Positions 10,895 through 19,715 of a DNA stretch of 39,941 bases are shown here, piece by piece. Positions within the stretch are counted from its first letter, which is position 1. Every line of letters starts with the position of its first letter. This stretch comes from Bradyrhizobium sp. NAS80.1 (GTDB lineage: Bacteria > Pseudomonadota > Alphaproteobacteria > Rhizobiales > Xanthobacteraceae), in assembly GCF_001908205.1 (NCBI RefSeq), contig NZ_LGHL01000088.1, positions 1 to 39,941 on the forward strand, given 5' to 3'. Made by a program: the position numbers and the translations under genes. A model generated the notes under the pieces. It saw only the letters and a list, made by a program, of their open reading frames with translations. It was not told where the DNA came from and ran no database searches.

Positions 10895-11293
10895 GGGAGC
10901 AACCTGCCAGGCAGGACGACGAGTGGCGGCATGCGCTCTTCTCCGCTGAACACGGCTTATTCTGTGCACCAAGCATTGTTGGCGCGACGCCATCCTCGAA
11001 AGCGCCGCGCGTCAAAAGCTTGGGTGATCTCTGAGAGTCTGACTTGCGTTGACCTGCTGGCGAGCTCTCACCAATGCAGGAGGGGTGATATGCAAACAGC
11101 AGCTAGTGAACGCGGAAGCGGGCCAGCGTTTGTGTTTGTATCAGGTGGGGCAGGGATGACACTCGGGTGATAGTGGCATTCTGCTCCTGTTTTGCCCGAC
11201 GTGTCAAAGCCATCAGCGACGCAAATTTGCATGTAGAAACAACCTCATTCTACCTTGCATGGGGTTGTTTTCGCGTTTTTAGTTTGGCCACTC
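10895..11293. other. Gene-poor spacer with small inverted repeats
   Basis: About 400 bases between the ligase and the YciI gene with no convincing conserved gene. It presumably carries the - strand promoter of the ligase. Visible structure includes a 10-base palindrome GCAAATTTGC at 11221-11230 and a perfect 8-base inverted repeat AAACAACC / GGTTGTTT at 11237-11244 and 11263-11270. Inside the latter is a second stem, GTAGAA / TTCTAC (11233-11238 and 11248-11253); the two are mutually exclusive. The + strand then runs into TCGCGTTTTT. A 26-codon open frame with a strong ribosome site is listed separately. Confidence 0.5.
11090..11170 (+). CDS. Possible 26-aa small ORF with strong ribosome-binding site
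   Basis: ATG 11090 is preceded by GCAGGAGGGGTGAT, an unusually good Shine-Dalgarno sequence at proper spacing. The frame gives 26 codons ending at TGA 11168-11170 (starts MQTAASERGSGPAFVFVSGG). It has no membrane segment and no similarity I recognise. The only reason to list it is the ribosome site in an otherwise empty region; chance is quite possible. A broken remnant of a longer gene or a leader peptide are alternatives. Confidence 0.2.
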   Translation: MQTAASERGSGPAFVFVSGGAGMTLG

Positions 11294-11581
11294 TCAGCCC
11301 TGGCGGCGCAGGAAGCCAGTGATCGCGACCTTTTCCCAGATGCCGGCCGCAGCAAACGGGTCTGCGCGATTGAAGGCCTCGACCTCCGCGCGGCCCGGCG
11401 CCTCGATCAGGAACAGGCTGCCGATCATCGTCGCGCCGTCGTCGGAGACGAGCGGCCCCGACATCACGATCTTGAGGCCGAAGCGTGAGGTGTCGCTCAG
11501 GAAGGCCTTGTGGGCGTCGTAGTTGGCGAGCCGCGTCGGCAGCGCGCCGGTGCGGTCGAGGGCGTGAATGGCGAACAGCAT
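11294..11581 (-). CDS. YciI-family protein
   Basis: Small cytoplasmic protein of 95 residues with the YciI/YCII ferredoxin-like fold, recognised from MLFAIHALDRTGALPTRLAN and the central MSGPLVSDDGATMIGSLFLI, followed by FNRADPFAAAGIWEKVAITGF. The conserved His-6 and the Asp in NRADPF are the usual pocket residues of the family. Its biochemical role is generally undefined. The start at 11581 has GGAGA 4 bases upstream. It lies downstream of the polysaccharide gene on the same strand, but a hairpin and a tandem duplication separate them, so cotranscription is uncertain. Confidence 0.85.
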   Translation of the reverse strand: MLFAIHALDRTGALPTRLANYDAHKAFLSDTSRFGLKIVMSGPLVSDDGATMIGSLFLIEAPGRAEVEAFNRADPFAAAGIWEKVAITGFLRRQG

Positions 11582-11590
11582 GGTGTCTCC

Positions 11591-11618
11591 GTTTTCTTGG
11601 GACGGTTTTCTTGGGACG
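11591..11618. repeat. 14-base perfect tandem duplication
   Basis: GTTTTCTTGGGACG occurs twice head to tail (11591-11604 and 11605-11618), immediately upstream of the YciI ribosome site on the - strand. It looks like a recent replication-slippage duplication in the 5' untranslated region of that gene. Confidence 0.8.
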
Positions 11619-11635
11619 GCCGCAGAGGCGGCCGT
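11616..11635 (-). terminator. GC-rich hairpin between polysaccharide gene and yciI
   Basis: Perfect 8-base arms ACGGCCGC / GCGGCCGT with a 4-base loop lie 43 bases past the stop of the - strand polysaccharide gene. The stem is strong but no U-run follows in either direction, so intrinsic termination is only possible; it could instead be a transcript-end stabilising hairpin. Confidence 0.35.
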
Positions 11636-11677
11636 AGCGCTGGCCCTGAGCGAGCAGGTGAGGGACGAGCTGGTCGA

Positions 11678-13246
11678 TCAATGCGCCGAGCTTGAGCTGG
11701 TCCGCGAAGGCAAGATGGTCGATCGAGCTTGACTTGCAAAGGCGCGGGTCCAGGGTTGAATTCGCGATCCGTCGATCACCTCGAGCCGTCCGCAGCGGTT
11801 CAATGTGTGCAGCTTCCTGCCGGGCCACGCCGGTCCGGGTCGAAGGGAATGGCGGGCGATCTGCCTGAATGTCGTTGGCGACAGTTCGACAATTTCCGCC
11901 AGTCCGAGCGCTGCGCCGTATCCCTTGGTGCAATCCTGGACCGGTCGCCACAATTTGTCATTGATGGTGACGAAATTCCCCGCCGGTCGCGCGCTTGCGC
12001 GATCGATCAGGACCGGGTTGCTGGCATGGGGCAACCAGGGCCCGAGAAGGTGGTCGGCGTAGTAGATCGCAAGCGAATCCGAATAACCGCCGGTTCCGTC
12101 GCGCCAGGCTCCGAACAGATAGTTCAGCCCGTTATGCCGTGTGATCGTCACATCGGCCAGTTCCAGGCCTGAAAGCAGCGTCGCATGCCGCTCCCATTTG
12201 TCCGGAAACCGAATGCATTTGTAGAGAGCAACATCCCCATGGAGCGAACTCTCCGGGACCATCCACAACTCGCCATCGTCCTCGATCAGAAACGGATAGG
12301 ACAGGTGCCATGGCTCCTCCAGCACGGGTACGACTTCTCCGACCGGCCCAGTGTCACCGAACTCGATCGCCGAAATGATTCCTTTTCCGACCCGGTGATC
12401 GAGATCTTCGAAGAAGACGAATGTTCGCCCCTGCCATGTGATGGGGAAGGGATCGGCGTAGAAGCGGTGTCCTGGATCTGCAAGGACGGTCCAGCCTGGC
12501 CCGGACAGGTCTTTGGTCTGCCAGACGCCTGCGTTCTCGCTGAAGCGCCATCCGACGTGCCAATGCGGGGCATAGCAGCAGAGGCGATAGATCTCCTTGG
12601 CGATCGATACGGCGAGACCGCGCGCGACGTAGCCGACGGGGCCTCGGCGGGCAGCGTCGGCGGCGGGACGCGCCAGTTGCGGCAGGATGCGCGGCCTTCC
12701 CGACAGGATTGCCGCCACCATGGTCAGGGTTCGCGCCATGACCGTTTCGAGCGCACCACTCAAGCCGGCCGCGATTTCCTCGGAAGGATGTCCGCGATCG
12801 AGGACTGCACCATCGACCTCGTTGACGATTTCGACGACCGGCAGGTCGCCGGCGAGAATGGCAGCGAGTGCGGCGTTTTCGCCTGCGGCTCCATTGAACA
12901 ACGGACGGAGATACAGCCGGGCCGAACACTTCGGATCCCGCGCGGCGCCCGTGAAATCGACGATCACATCGGCCGTGCCGGCACCAGCCTCAGCCCGTTC
13001 CGGAGTGATCTCCAGCTTGCCGGCGCCGCTGGGTTTGCCCTTGTGCAACACCATACGCTCGAGTTCGAACAGCGCGTCGAGACCTGCGGGCCGTGACTCC
13101 GTCGTTGCCGTCCACGCGATTCGAACCGGAACGTCCCGGCCGTCGATCGAGAGCGTCTCGCGGCACATCCAGCGCCGCGCACAGTCACGTTCGCAGCGAA
13201 ACTCGATGATCATGTCGAGCCAATCCATTCGAGCGCATCGGATCAA
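11678..13246 (-). CDS. Two-domain polysaccharide biosynthesis protein: formyltransferase-like N-terminus plus GIPC-glucosaminyltransferase-like propeller
   Basis: A 522-residue cytoplasmic protein. Residues about 1-190 resemble the formyl/methionyl-tRNA-formyltransferase-like fold seen at the N-terminus of such proteins (MIIEFRCERD, then AGDLPVVEIVNEVDGAVLDR). Residues about 215-480 match the five-bladed propeller related to glucosamine inositolphosphorylceramide transferases: HWHVGWR, FYADPFPITWQGRTFVFFED, PWHLSYPFLIEDDGELWMVP, SARPAGN and LWRPVQDCTKGYGAALGLAE. Its position beside a GT4 transferase and Wzc/Wzx/Wzy-like genes supports a role in building or modifying a glycan, but the reaction is unknown. 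The start is ambiguous: TTG 13246 overlaps the upstream stop (TTGA), while ATG 13228 is seven codons in. The last 25 residues are Ser/Arg-rich and may be a drifted tail. Confidence 0.7.
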   Translation of the reverse strand: MIRCARMDWLDMIIEFRCERDCARRWMCRETLSIDGRDVPVRIAWTATTESRPAGLDALFELERMVLHKGKPSGAGKLEITPERAEAGAGTADVIVDFTGAARDPKCSARLYLRPLFNGAAGENAALAAILAGDLPVVEIVNEVDGAVLDRGHPSEEIAAGLSGALETVMARTLTMVAAILSGRPRILPQLARPAADAARRGPVGYVARGLAVSIAKEIYRLCCYAPHWHVGWRFSENAGVWQTKDLSGPGWTVLADPGHRFYADPFPITWQGRTFVFFEDLDHRVGKGIISAIEFGDTGPVGEVVPVLEEPWHLSYPFLIEDDGELWMVPESSLHGDVALYKCIRFPDKWERHATLLSGLELADVTITRHNGLNYLFGAWRDGTGGYSDSLAIYYADHLLGPWLPHASNPVLIDRASARPAGNFVTINDKLWRPVQDCTKGYGAALGLAEIVELSPTTFRQIARHSLRPGPAWPGRKLHTLNRCGRLEVIDGSRIQPWTRAFASQARSTILPSRTSSSSAH

Positions 13247-14418
13247 ATGACCTGATTGAGGATTTTAACGTATTCCTCAACCATCGCATCTACCGAATAG
13301 CGCAACCTCAGACCTTTGGCGTTTTGGCGCAGTTCGTCGCTCAACGTTTGGTCGGTCAGGAGTCTGGAGACGGCAGCCGACAGCTTCGCATGATCTGAAG
13401 CATCGACAAAGAGTGCAGTGGGCTTTCCTTCAAAGGACAACACCTCGCGCAGCACGGGAAGATCCGTGACGACGGAGGGAACACCGGCGTTCGCGGCCTC
13501 GACCGCGGCGAGGCCGAAGGTCTCGGCTTGCGTCGGAAAGACGAACACGTCCAGACAGGCGAGAAAATCGGCCATCTGGCGCGGCGCGATTTCGCCGAGC
13601 AGATGCAATCTGTCTGACACCTTCAAATCGTCTGCCAGCTGTCTCAGCCGCGCTTCGTCGGCGCCCTGGCCGGCCAGTGCAAGGTGCCAGGACGGTTCAT
13701 CCGGCAACAGACTTATCGCCGCATCAAGCCGCTTGTGCGGGTGCAGCCTTGCTGCGCAGCCGAGCAACACGCGATCGGGCGGCAGATCGAATTTCTGTCG
13801 CGCAGCTTCCTTCGACAGAGTGAGTGCTTTGTCATCGAAGCCGTGTGGGACATGCACCATCCGCGACCGATAGGCTGAGGGGTAGCGCGAATATTCGCGC
13901 TGCATGTCCTTCGAATTGAGCGTTATGCGGTCGAAGAAGCCGAGGCTGCCCATGACGATGTCGGCCGCGCGAACCGGCAAGCTCATCGACATCGCGGAGG
14001 AAACCTGGTTGGCGATAACCGGCGCGCGGCTGACGAGGCGCGACACGCCTGCGCCGATGACGTTGCCGAAATGCTGGAATGTCAGAACGGCGTCGGGCTT
14101 GCTGATCCTGATATGACGGCGGAGCGTCCACAGCATCTGCAGCAGTGTCAGCGGATTTCCCGGCCGGCTCGACGCGCAATAGAGCGTATCGGGCGGCTCA
14201 TCGAATGAATCCGATTTGCGGAAGAAGAACAGATTGGTGACGCGATGGCCGCGCGCCGTCAGACCGGCACCGAGCAGCCTGGATATCTCCTGTGCACCCG
14301 CGTTCTCGGCCTGGGTCTGTACGAGAAGGACGTGCAACTTTCGCTCGCTGCCGTCTAGCCGCGCGAGTGCCGTCGCGGTCGTCTCGCCCAATTCCTTGTT
14401 CGGCTGGTAATGGAGCAC
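13243..14418 (-). CDS. Glycosyltransferase family 4
   Basis: GT-B fold sugar transferase of 391 residues. The N-terminal domain has KLHVLLVQTQAENAGAQEIS with the Gly/Ala-rich donor/acceptor loop. The C-terminal domain shows LLGCAARLHPHKRLDAAISL and the E-x7-E motif in ETFGLAAVEAANAGVPSVVT, typical of retaining GT4 enzymes using nucleotide-sugars. It would add one sugar to a lipid-linked repeat unit at the inner face of the membrane. Its stop overlaps the TTG start of the next gene, so the pair is translationally coupled. It is transcribed divergently from the Wzc-like gene across a 284-base spacer. Confidence 0.9.
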   Translation of the reverse strand: MLHYQPNKELGETTATALARLDGSERKLHVLLVQTQAENAGAQEISRLLGAGLTARGHRVTNLFFFRKSDSFDEPPDTLYCASSRPGNPLTLLQMLWTLRRHIRISKPDAVLTFQHFGNVIGAGVSRLVSRAPVIANQVSSAMSMSLPVRAADIVMGSLGFFDRITLNSKDMQREYSRYPSAYRSRMVHVPHGFDDKALTLSKEAARQKFDLPPDRVLLGCAARLHPHKRLDAAISLLPDEPSWHLALAGQGADEARLRQLADDLKVSDRLHLLGEIAPRQMADFLACLDVFVFPTQAETFGLAAVEAANAGVPSVVTDLPVLREVLSFEGKPTALFVDASDHAKLSAAVSRLLTDQTLSDELRQNAKGLRLRYSVDAMVEEYVKILNQVI

Positions 14419-14702
14419 GGACCTCGACCCGCTAAAGAAACGAAACCTTCACCTTCTTGACGTCGTACCTATCACGCGGGCATCGCGCGGACACCGATTA
14501 GCAATGAATGGAGTTAATGCGCGACGTGCGTGATGGGCCTGATTCACACGCGTATTCAGGTGGCTCGAGGACGGAGTGAGGCGAGACCGTTAACCAATTG
14601 GTCATGGTTGCGTGAAGGGTAGGTAACTGCCGATTAACCATAGATATTTACGTTAGGGCAGGCCGCTGAACAGTGTTCGCCAGTTGAATCCGAGTAAAGT
14701 CC
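14419..14702. promoter_or_regulatory. Divergent promoter region of the polysaccharide locus
   Basis: A 284-base spacer between the divergent GT4 and Wzc-like genes, with no gene. It is more AT-rich near the Wzc-like start. It contains a 10-base palindrome ACCAATTGGT (14593-14602) within GTTAACCAATTGGTC, and the motif TTAACCA recurs at 14634-14640, so a repeated operator is plausible. No -35/-10 pair can be assigned with confidence. Confidence 0.45.
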
Positions 14703-16802
14703 ATGACGTTCGGTCGCCGCGCAGACCCGACCAGTTCCGGATCGAACGGTGTCTCCGCGTCGTGGCAGATCCGGAATTCGTCGAACGGTGAGGCTCGCGA
14801 AGCCGGCGCACGCTTTGGCGGTGTGCTCACTGCCGCGGGCGCGCTTTCCTTCTTCCGGGAAAACGCCCGTCGTATCCTGACGCTCGCTCTCGCGATCTTC
14901 GCCCTCGGCGCCGTCGTCCTCCTGGTTCTCCCGGTTCGATTTGCAGCGACCGCGCTGGTCGTCGTCGATCCGCGCGAGCAACGCGTGACCACGGAGCAGG
15001 ACGTTCTGCCGGGCATAGGGCAGGATAGCGCCGCGCTGCAGAGCCTGGTTGAAGTGGCGAAGTCCGACGGCTTTCTCAAGCCGCTGATCGAGCAGCTCAA
15101 GGTTCAGGATGACGAGGACATTTCCGGAGGGCACACGGACCCCACGCGTCTGCTCGAGCGATTCCGCAATCGTCTCGACATTTCCCGCCGCGGGCTCACT
15201 TATGTCATCGCCATCCGCTTCACCTCGAACCGGCCGGAGCGGGCTGCCTATTATGCCAATGCAATCGCCGAGGCGTTTGTTGCCGGCCAGGGCCGCATGC
15301 GCACCGAGGCGACTGACGAGGCCGCGGATTGGCTGAGCGGCCGGCTCAAGACGTTGAACGACAGATTGAGAGCGTCGGAAGACGCCGTTGCCACATTCAA
15401 GCTCGAGCACAGGATCGTCAACGCCGGCAAGGATGCCACGACGCAGCAATTGCGTGTGACCGAGCTGTCGCAGCAGGTTGCCGCTGCGCGCGCACGGACC
15501 GAAGAGGCGAAGGCCCGCTACGAGCAGGCGCAGCGTGACCTGAAAGGGAAGGTCGAAGGCCCTGCCAAGCAGGATCTCCTGAACGCTCTGCGCGCCCAGC
15601 GGTCGGCACTCAACGATCAGATTGCGCAGAAGCGGGCGGTGTTCGGCGATCGCCATCCCGACCTCGTCATGTCGTACAGCCAGCTGAACGATCTGAACAG
15701 GCAGATCGAGGTTGAACGGACGAAAGGCATCGACACCGCGAAGTCGGAATATGAAGCGCAGCGCGATCAGCAGAAGGCGCTGGAAGACCAGATGAAGGCG
15801 GCTGAATCACAGCTCCTGATCGACGGTCAAGCGTTGGTCCGGCTCCAGGAGCTGCAGCGCGATGCCGAGGCCAACAGGAACATCTACGAGCAGTTCCTCT
15901 CGCGGTCCAAGACAACGAACGAGCAGCGCCTGTTGCAGAGCTCTCAGACCAAGATTGCTTCGCCTGCCATTCCGCCGCTTCGATCGACCCTTCCGCCGCT
16001 GCCTTTGCTGCTCGCCGCTCTCGCGATCGGCTCGCTGCTGACATCGACGGCGGTCGTTGCCGCCACGGGACGCGGATCGGACAAGCCCGTTCAGGAGGTT
16101 CGTGAACTCGATCCGGCTCCGCGCCAGTCGGGGGCGTGGTCACGTCCGCCGGTGTGGGCGCGCATTCCCGACCTGATGTCTGGCGAGGTCCCCCGAAACA
16201 TCTGGCAAGGTCCGGTGTCCGCGACGGCTGAACTCGATCTCGGTCCTCATTTGCGCCCACTGATCGACAGGCTGGAGAAACTGCCCGAACCCCGCGGCAA
16301 GGTCGCGCTTGTGATGTCGGTGGGGAAGCGGGCCGGCGGCAATACGGTTGCGCGGTCGCTGAACCGGTGGGCGGTGAACAAGGGGAAGCTGAGCGTGCTG
16401 ATCGAGGTACAGCCGGATCTCGGCGGTGCCGAGGCTGGAATGGCCAAGGGGCAGGCGGATGGTACGACCACGGCGAGCTCTGGCGGCGTCGACTTGCTTC
16501 TGAGCGCCGGCAAGGCGCCCGGGGCGTCCCCCGCGGACGATATTCGTTCGGAGTTCGATCTGATCGTCGTCCATGCAACCTCTCTGGCCTTGCAGCCGGA
16601 GGCGGTGGCTTTGGCCGCTCACGCCGACCTGGTCATTCTGGTGGCTCGCGAAGACGCAGTCGAGTCAGCGGCGATGCGCAGGGCGACGGCCGCGCTCTCC
16701 CGGTTCGGCGGCGTGCCGACCGGGCTCGTCGTCAATCGTGTGCTGGCCGACCCGTCGGCGGCAGCTCGCCGTCAGGGCGAAGTGTTGGGCCTGGTCGGTT
16801 GA
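14703..16802 (+). CDS. Wzc/GumC-like polysaccharide chain-length protein with degenerate kinase domain
   Basis: Inner-membrane polysaccharide co-polymerase of 699 residues. A short cytoplasmic N-terminus precedes a first helix (LTLALAIFALGAVVLLVLPV, near residues 60-80), the Wzz domain starting FAATALVVVDPREQRVTTEQ, a long periplasmic coiled coil (about 200-400), and a second helix LPPLPLLLAALAIGSLLTST. The C-terminal part corresponds to the tyrosine autokinase, but the expected Walker A is KVALVMSVGKRAGGNTVARS, without GKS/T, and Walker A' is LIEVQPDL rather than LIDxDLR. There is no Tyr-rich tail. It therefore probably controls chain length without phosphorylation. The ribosome site is weak (GAGTAAAG). 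The GH5, Wzx and Wzy genes are next to it. Confidence 0.85.
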   Translation: MTFGRRADPTSSGSNGVSASWQIRNSSNGEAREAGARFGGVLTAAGALSFFRENARRILTLALAIFALGAVVLLVLPVRFAATALVVVDPREQRVTTEQDVLPGIGQDSAALQSLVEVAKSDGFLKPLIEQLKVQDDEDISGGHTDPTRLLERFRNRLDISRRGLTYVIAIRFTSNRPERAAYYANAIAEAFVAGQGRMRTEATDEAADWLSGRLKTLNDRLRASEDAVATFKLEHRIVNAGKDATTQQLRVTELSQQVAAARARTEEAKARYEQAQRDLKGKVEGPAKQDLLNALRAQRSALNDQIAQKRAVFGDRHPDLVMSYSQLNDLNRQIEVERTKGIDTAKSEYEAQRDQQKALEDQMKAAESQLLIDGQALVRLQELQRDAEANRNIYEQFLSRSKTTNEQRLLQSSQTKIASPAIPPLRSTLPPLPLLLAALAIGSLLTSTAVVAATGRGSDKPVQEVRELDPAPRQSGAWSRPPVWARIPDLMSGEVPRNIWQGPVSATAELDLGPHLRPLIDRLEKLPEPRGKVALVMSVGKRAGGNTVARSLNRWAVNKGKLSVLIEVQPDLGGAEAGMAKGQADGTTTASSGGVDLLLSAGKAPGASPADDIRSEFDLIVVHATSLALQPEAVALAAHADLVILVAREDAVESAAMRRATAALSRFGGVPTGLVVNRVLADPSAAARRQGEVLGLVG

Positions 16803-16848
16803 CTGTCATTCGGCAACGCACTGCCGGACCGTGCGATCGAAACGATGC

Positions 16849-18195
16849 CTAGTCGGCCGAGTCCGCGCCACGGACCGCATAGGTGCCTCGCTTCGATGAC
16901 GGGAAGCGCAAAAGCACGAGAATTGAGGGATCGACCCCGGTTCGCCGGCGGCAGAGAATGTTGAGGGCGGTGGTCGCGAGCGCCAGCGACACAGTCGCCG
17001 AGATCGCCGCACCAAGCACGCCAAGCCAGGGAATCAGGACGAGGAATCCGACCAGCCGCAGCGCGACGTTCGCGGCAACGACGGGAACATACTCACGCTC
17101 ATGGCCCGTGAGCTGCAATATCGCCCCAGATGGACCTCCCGCCGCCTGGATGGCCGTTCCGATCCCGAGAACGATCAAAACCCAGTGCTGCGCAGCGAAA
17201 TGAGGCCCGAACAGCTTGAGAAGATAGGGACCGCCAATCCAGATCAGGAGAAGTCCGCTGACCACGCACAACGCCGTCACTTCCGCCATGAGCTGCAACG
17301 TCCGTCCGAATTCTTGGTGGTTCTTGCTGAAGTACAGCGACGGAAGCCGGCGTGCGCCGAAACTGTACAGCGCGGCCGACAGCATGGCGAAGATATTGGC
17401 GAGGCGCGAAGCGGCGAAATAGATTCCGGCGGTTGCCGGATCCAGCATCCAGTAGACCAGAATGACGTCGAAATACTGGTTTGCGGCTTCGAGAATGGAG
17501 GCGACCCAGAAATGAAGCGAGCTCGATCTCCAGCGGGATGTCTCGGAGCGCGCCACTGTGCCGCGGAAGTCCGGCAGGGCTCGCGCAATCGCAATGATCT
17601 GTGCGACCAGGCCCACCGACATCGCGATCGTCATCACCGCGAACAATTCGGCGGGATCGAGCTGTCGATGGCCGGATAGAACGGCGAGCAGAAACAGGAC
17701 GACGGCGATCCGCCAGAAGAGCTCCCTGTTTCCTTCTCCCATCAGGATGCTGACCAGCGAGCGTGCGATCTGACTGCCAAGCATCAGCCCCGCATTCACG
17801 GCAGTGTAGATTGACACCGCGAGGATCAGCAGCCACTCGTCGCCCCTCATGTCCGCCACGATCGCGATCGAGCCGATCGCGATCAGCATCGCGACGGAAG
17901 AAATCTTCAAGCTCGATAGCAGCACACCCTTGGTGAGGTCGGGTTGATCTCCCACCCGATACTCGTTCAGGAATCGCACCAGAAGCGATTCCTGGCCGAC
18001 CAGTCCCACGACCGCCACCATCTGGGCAACCGAAAGCCAGGTCGCAAAGATGCCGAATCCATCAGGCGACATCGTTCGTGCCGCCAGCGAAAACAACGCA
18101 AACGCGAGCGCGCCGCTGCCAACCTTGAGAAGGATGGTCCCGACGACACCGCGCGTGACGTCACGCCGCAAAAATTGAACAATGGATTCGATCAT
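16849..18195 (-). CDS. Wzx-type polysaccharide flippase
   Basis: Integral membrane protein of 448 residues with about 12-14 hydrophobic helices, of the oligosaccharide flippase / MATE-like (MOP) superfamily. The N-terminus shows LLKVGSGALAFALFSLAART followed by MSPDGFGIFATWLSVAQM, the classic Wzx start with the GxxxFAxxxS-like arrangement. The mid region FWVASILEAANQYFDVILVY and the ASRLANIFAML segment fit helices 7-8. It would flip lipid-linked repeat units to the periplasm. It converges on the Wzc-like gene (46-base gap) and diverges from the Wzy-like gene. Substrate is not readable. Confidence 0.85.
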   Translation of the reverse strand: MIESIVQFLRRDVTRGVVGTILLKVGSGALAFALFSLAARTMSPDGFGIFATWLSVAQMVAVVGLVGQESLLVRFLNEYRVGDQPDLTKGVLLSSLKISSVAMLIAIGSIAIVADMRGDEWLLILAVSIYTAVNAGLMLGSQIARSLVSILMGEGNRELFWRIAVVLFLLAVLSGHRQLDPAELFAVMTIAMSVGLVAQIIAIARALPDFRGTVARSETSRWRSSSLHFWVASILEAANQYFDVILVYWMLDPATAGIYFAASRLANIFAMLSAALYSFGARRLPSLYFSKNHQEFGRTLQLMAEVTALCVVSGLLLIWIGGPYLLKLFGPHFAAQHWVLIVLGIGTAIQAAGGPSGAILQLTGHEREYVPVVAANVALRLVGFLVLIPWLGVLGAAISATVSLALATTALNILCRRRTGVDPSILVLLRFPSSKRGTYAVRGADSAD

Positions 18196-18408
18196 CGAAG
18201 ATACGCGGCGTCCCCCGAAAATACGCGCTGCGATAGCGGCGATAGCCTAGCATGTGCGGAAATCGCGAGTGTTAATGCGCGGTCTCCGTCTTGAGCGAGG
18301 CCCGTATCGTTACCAAGTTCTTAAAATCCGCGGCCGCGTAAGGGGTGGGGGGAGTCGAGATCAACCCGCGATAGCAAATAATTAACCGCGCTTAAGGATG
18401 GTCAATTC

Positions 18409-19695
18409 ATGGCCAGCCTGCAGACCGAGGTGGATTCCGGGGCACTCGCGAGCGCGATCTGGAAGACGCGCAGCGTTGGCGTTGAGAAGATTGCCAAGGC
18501 TGCTATCAGCTGTTCGATCACGGTCAATGTGGTCGCATCGATGGGTACCTTCAATACCGCGCTGTTGCCGACGGAGCTGACCTTTCTGCAACAGGCCGTT
18601 GCGCTCCTGATGTGGAGCGTCCTCATCTATGCAAGCGCATTCGTGCGCCCACGTTTGCGGTTGCAGTTCAATCCTGATTTGACCGCGCTGGTCGCGTTCT
18701 ACACGTTCGCGGTCATCTCCGTGTTCTGGACCAGCCTCAGCGCCGCAGCGATCATGAAGAGCGCGGCGCTTGCGATGACGACTTTTGGCGCATTCTGTCT
18801 GATCACGCGGAGCGACATCGACGAGGTCGTGAGGGCCACAGCTTTCGGGCTTTTCATATTGGTTGCCGCATCGGCTTTCTGTGCGCTGGCCGTGCCCGAT
18901 ATCGGGATAGACCATAGCTGGATGCACAATGGTCAATGGCAAGGCGTTTATGAATCGAAGCAGACGCTTGGTTTCGTCGGCGCATACCTGATGTTCTTTG
19001 CCTGCTACCTGAAGATGAGGGGGCAGGGGTGGCCGGCTTTCCTCGTGACGTTCCTCCTTGCGTCAACCTGCGTCCTCGCATCGGAATCGCGAGGTGCCGG
19101 TGCTGTTGCCCTGGCTGCCTGCGCGCTGCTCGTGACCTCGATGTGGTCAGTCCGCTGCATGAGGGCCTATGCGGTCCTGCCGTTCGTCATGTGCATTCTG
19201 GCCGGCTTCCTGATTCTCTATTTTTATGTGACGGGATACGACGCCATCCGCGTCGGCGATGCGTCCATCGATTTCACCGAGCGGACCTTCATCTGGCAGT
19301 ACGCGATAAGCCACTTCGACGACGCGCCGTTGCTCGGCTTTGGGATCAACGGTTTCTGGACGATCCCGTCGATCTACGACTATTTCGAACAAAACCACGG
19401 CTGGGTGCTCGATAATTATCACAGCGGCTACATCGCGATCCTCATGGAGACGGGATTTCTGGGGTTCACGCTTTTTGCTACGAGCGTCCTGCTGTTTTCG
19501 ATCAAGGTTCTCCATCTGATTGCCGCCCGATCGATCAACCGGTCGCACTGCGCCCTCATCATCGGATTTGTCGTCCTCAGCTTTCAGACCAATTTCACGG
19601 AGACGACTTTCCTTCGTTCGACGATGTTCACGTCGGTGCTCCTTGTGTCGTTTTTCTTCGCAACGTGTCGTCCGGTGCCGCAGGCAGATCTTTAG
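18409..19695 (+). CDS. O-antigen ligase / Wzy-type polymerase family membrane protein
   Basis: Polytopic membrane protein of 428 residues with about ten hydrophobic helices. A soluble loop at about residues 270-345 holds DFTERTFIWQYAISHFDDAP, LLGFGINGFW and WVLDNYHSGYIAILMETGFL. This loop, with the Arg in ERTFIW and the His in NYHSGYI, is the mark of the Wzy_C/WaaL family. It would join repeat units, or ligate glycan, at the periplasmic face. ATG 18409 has AAGGA upstream. The 213-base spacer to the divergent flippase gene is AT-richer and must hold both promoters. The GH5 gene follows 20 bases after the stop, probably in one operon. Confidence 0.85.
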   Translation: MASLQTEVDSGALASAIWKTRSVGVEKIAKAAISCSITVNVVASMGTFNTALLPTELTFLQQAVALLMWSVLIYASAFVRPRLRLQFNPDLTALVAFYTFAVISVFWTSLSAAAIMKSAALAMTTFGAFCLITRSDIDEVVRATAFGLFILVAASAFCALAVPDIGIDHSWMHNGQWQGVYESKQTLGFVGAYLMFFACYLKMRGQGWPAFLVTFLLASTCVLASESRGAGAVALAACALLVTSMWSVRCMRAYAVLPFVMCILAGFLILYFYVTGYDAIRVGDASIDFTERTFIWQYAISHFDDAPLLGFGINGFWTIPSIYDYFEQNHGWVLDNYHSGYIAILMETGFLGFTLFATSVLLFSIKVLHLIAARSINRSHCALIIGFVVLSFQTNFTETTFLRSTMFTSVLLVSFFFATCRPVPQADL

Positions 19696-19715
19696 ATTTT
19701 ACGAATGGAAGCAAG

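Noticed and set aside
11600..11710. Protein-like stretch on the - strand (SIDHLAFADQLKLGALIDQL) after the polysaccharide gene
   Set aside because: No start or stop fits it, and the frame runs on through yciI. It might be a trace of a frameshifted end, but this cannot be supported.
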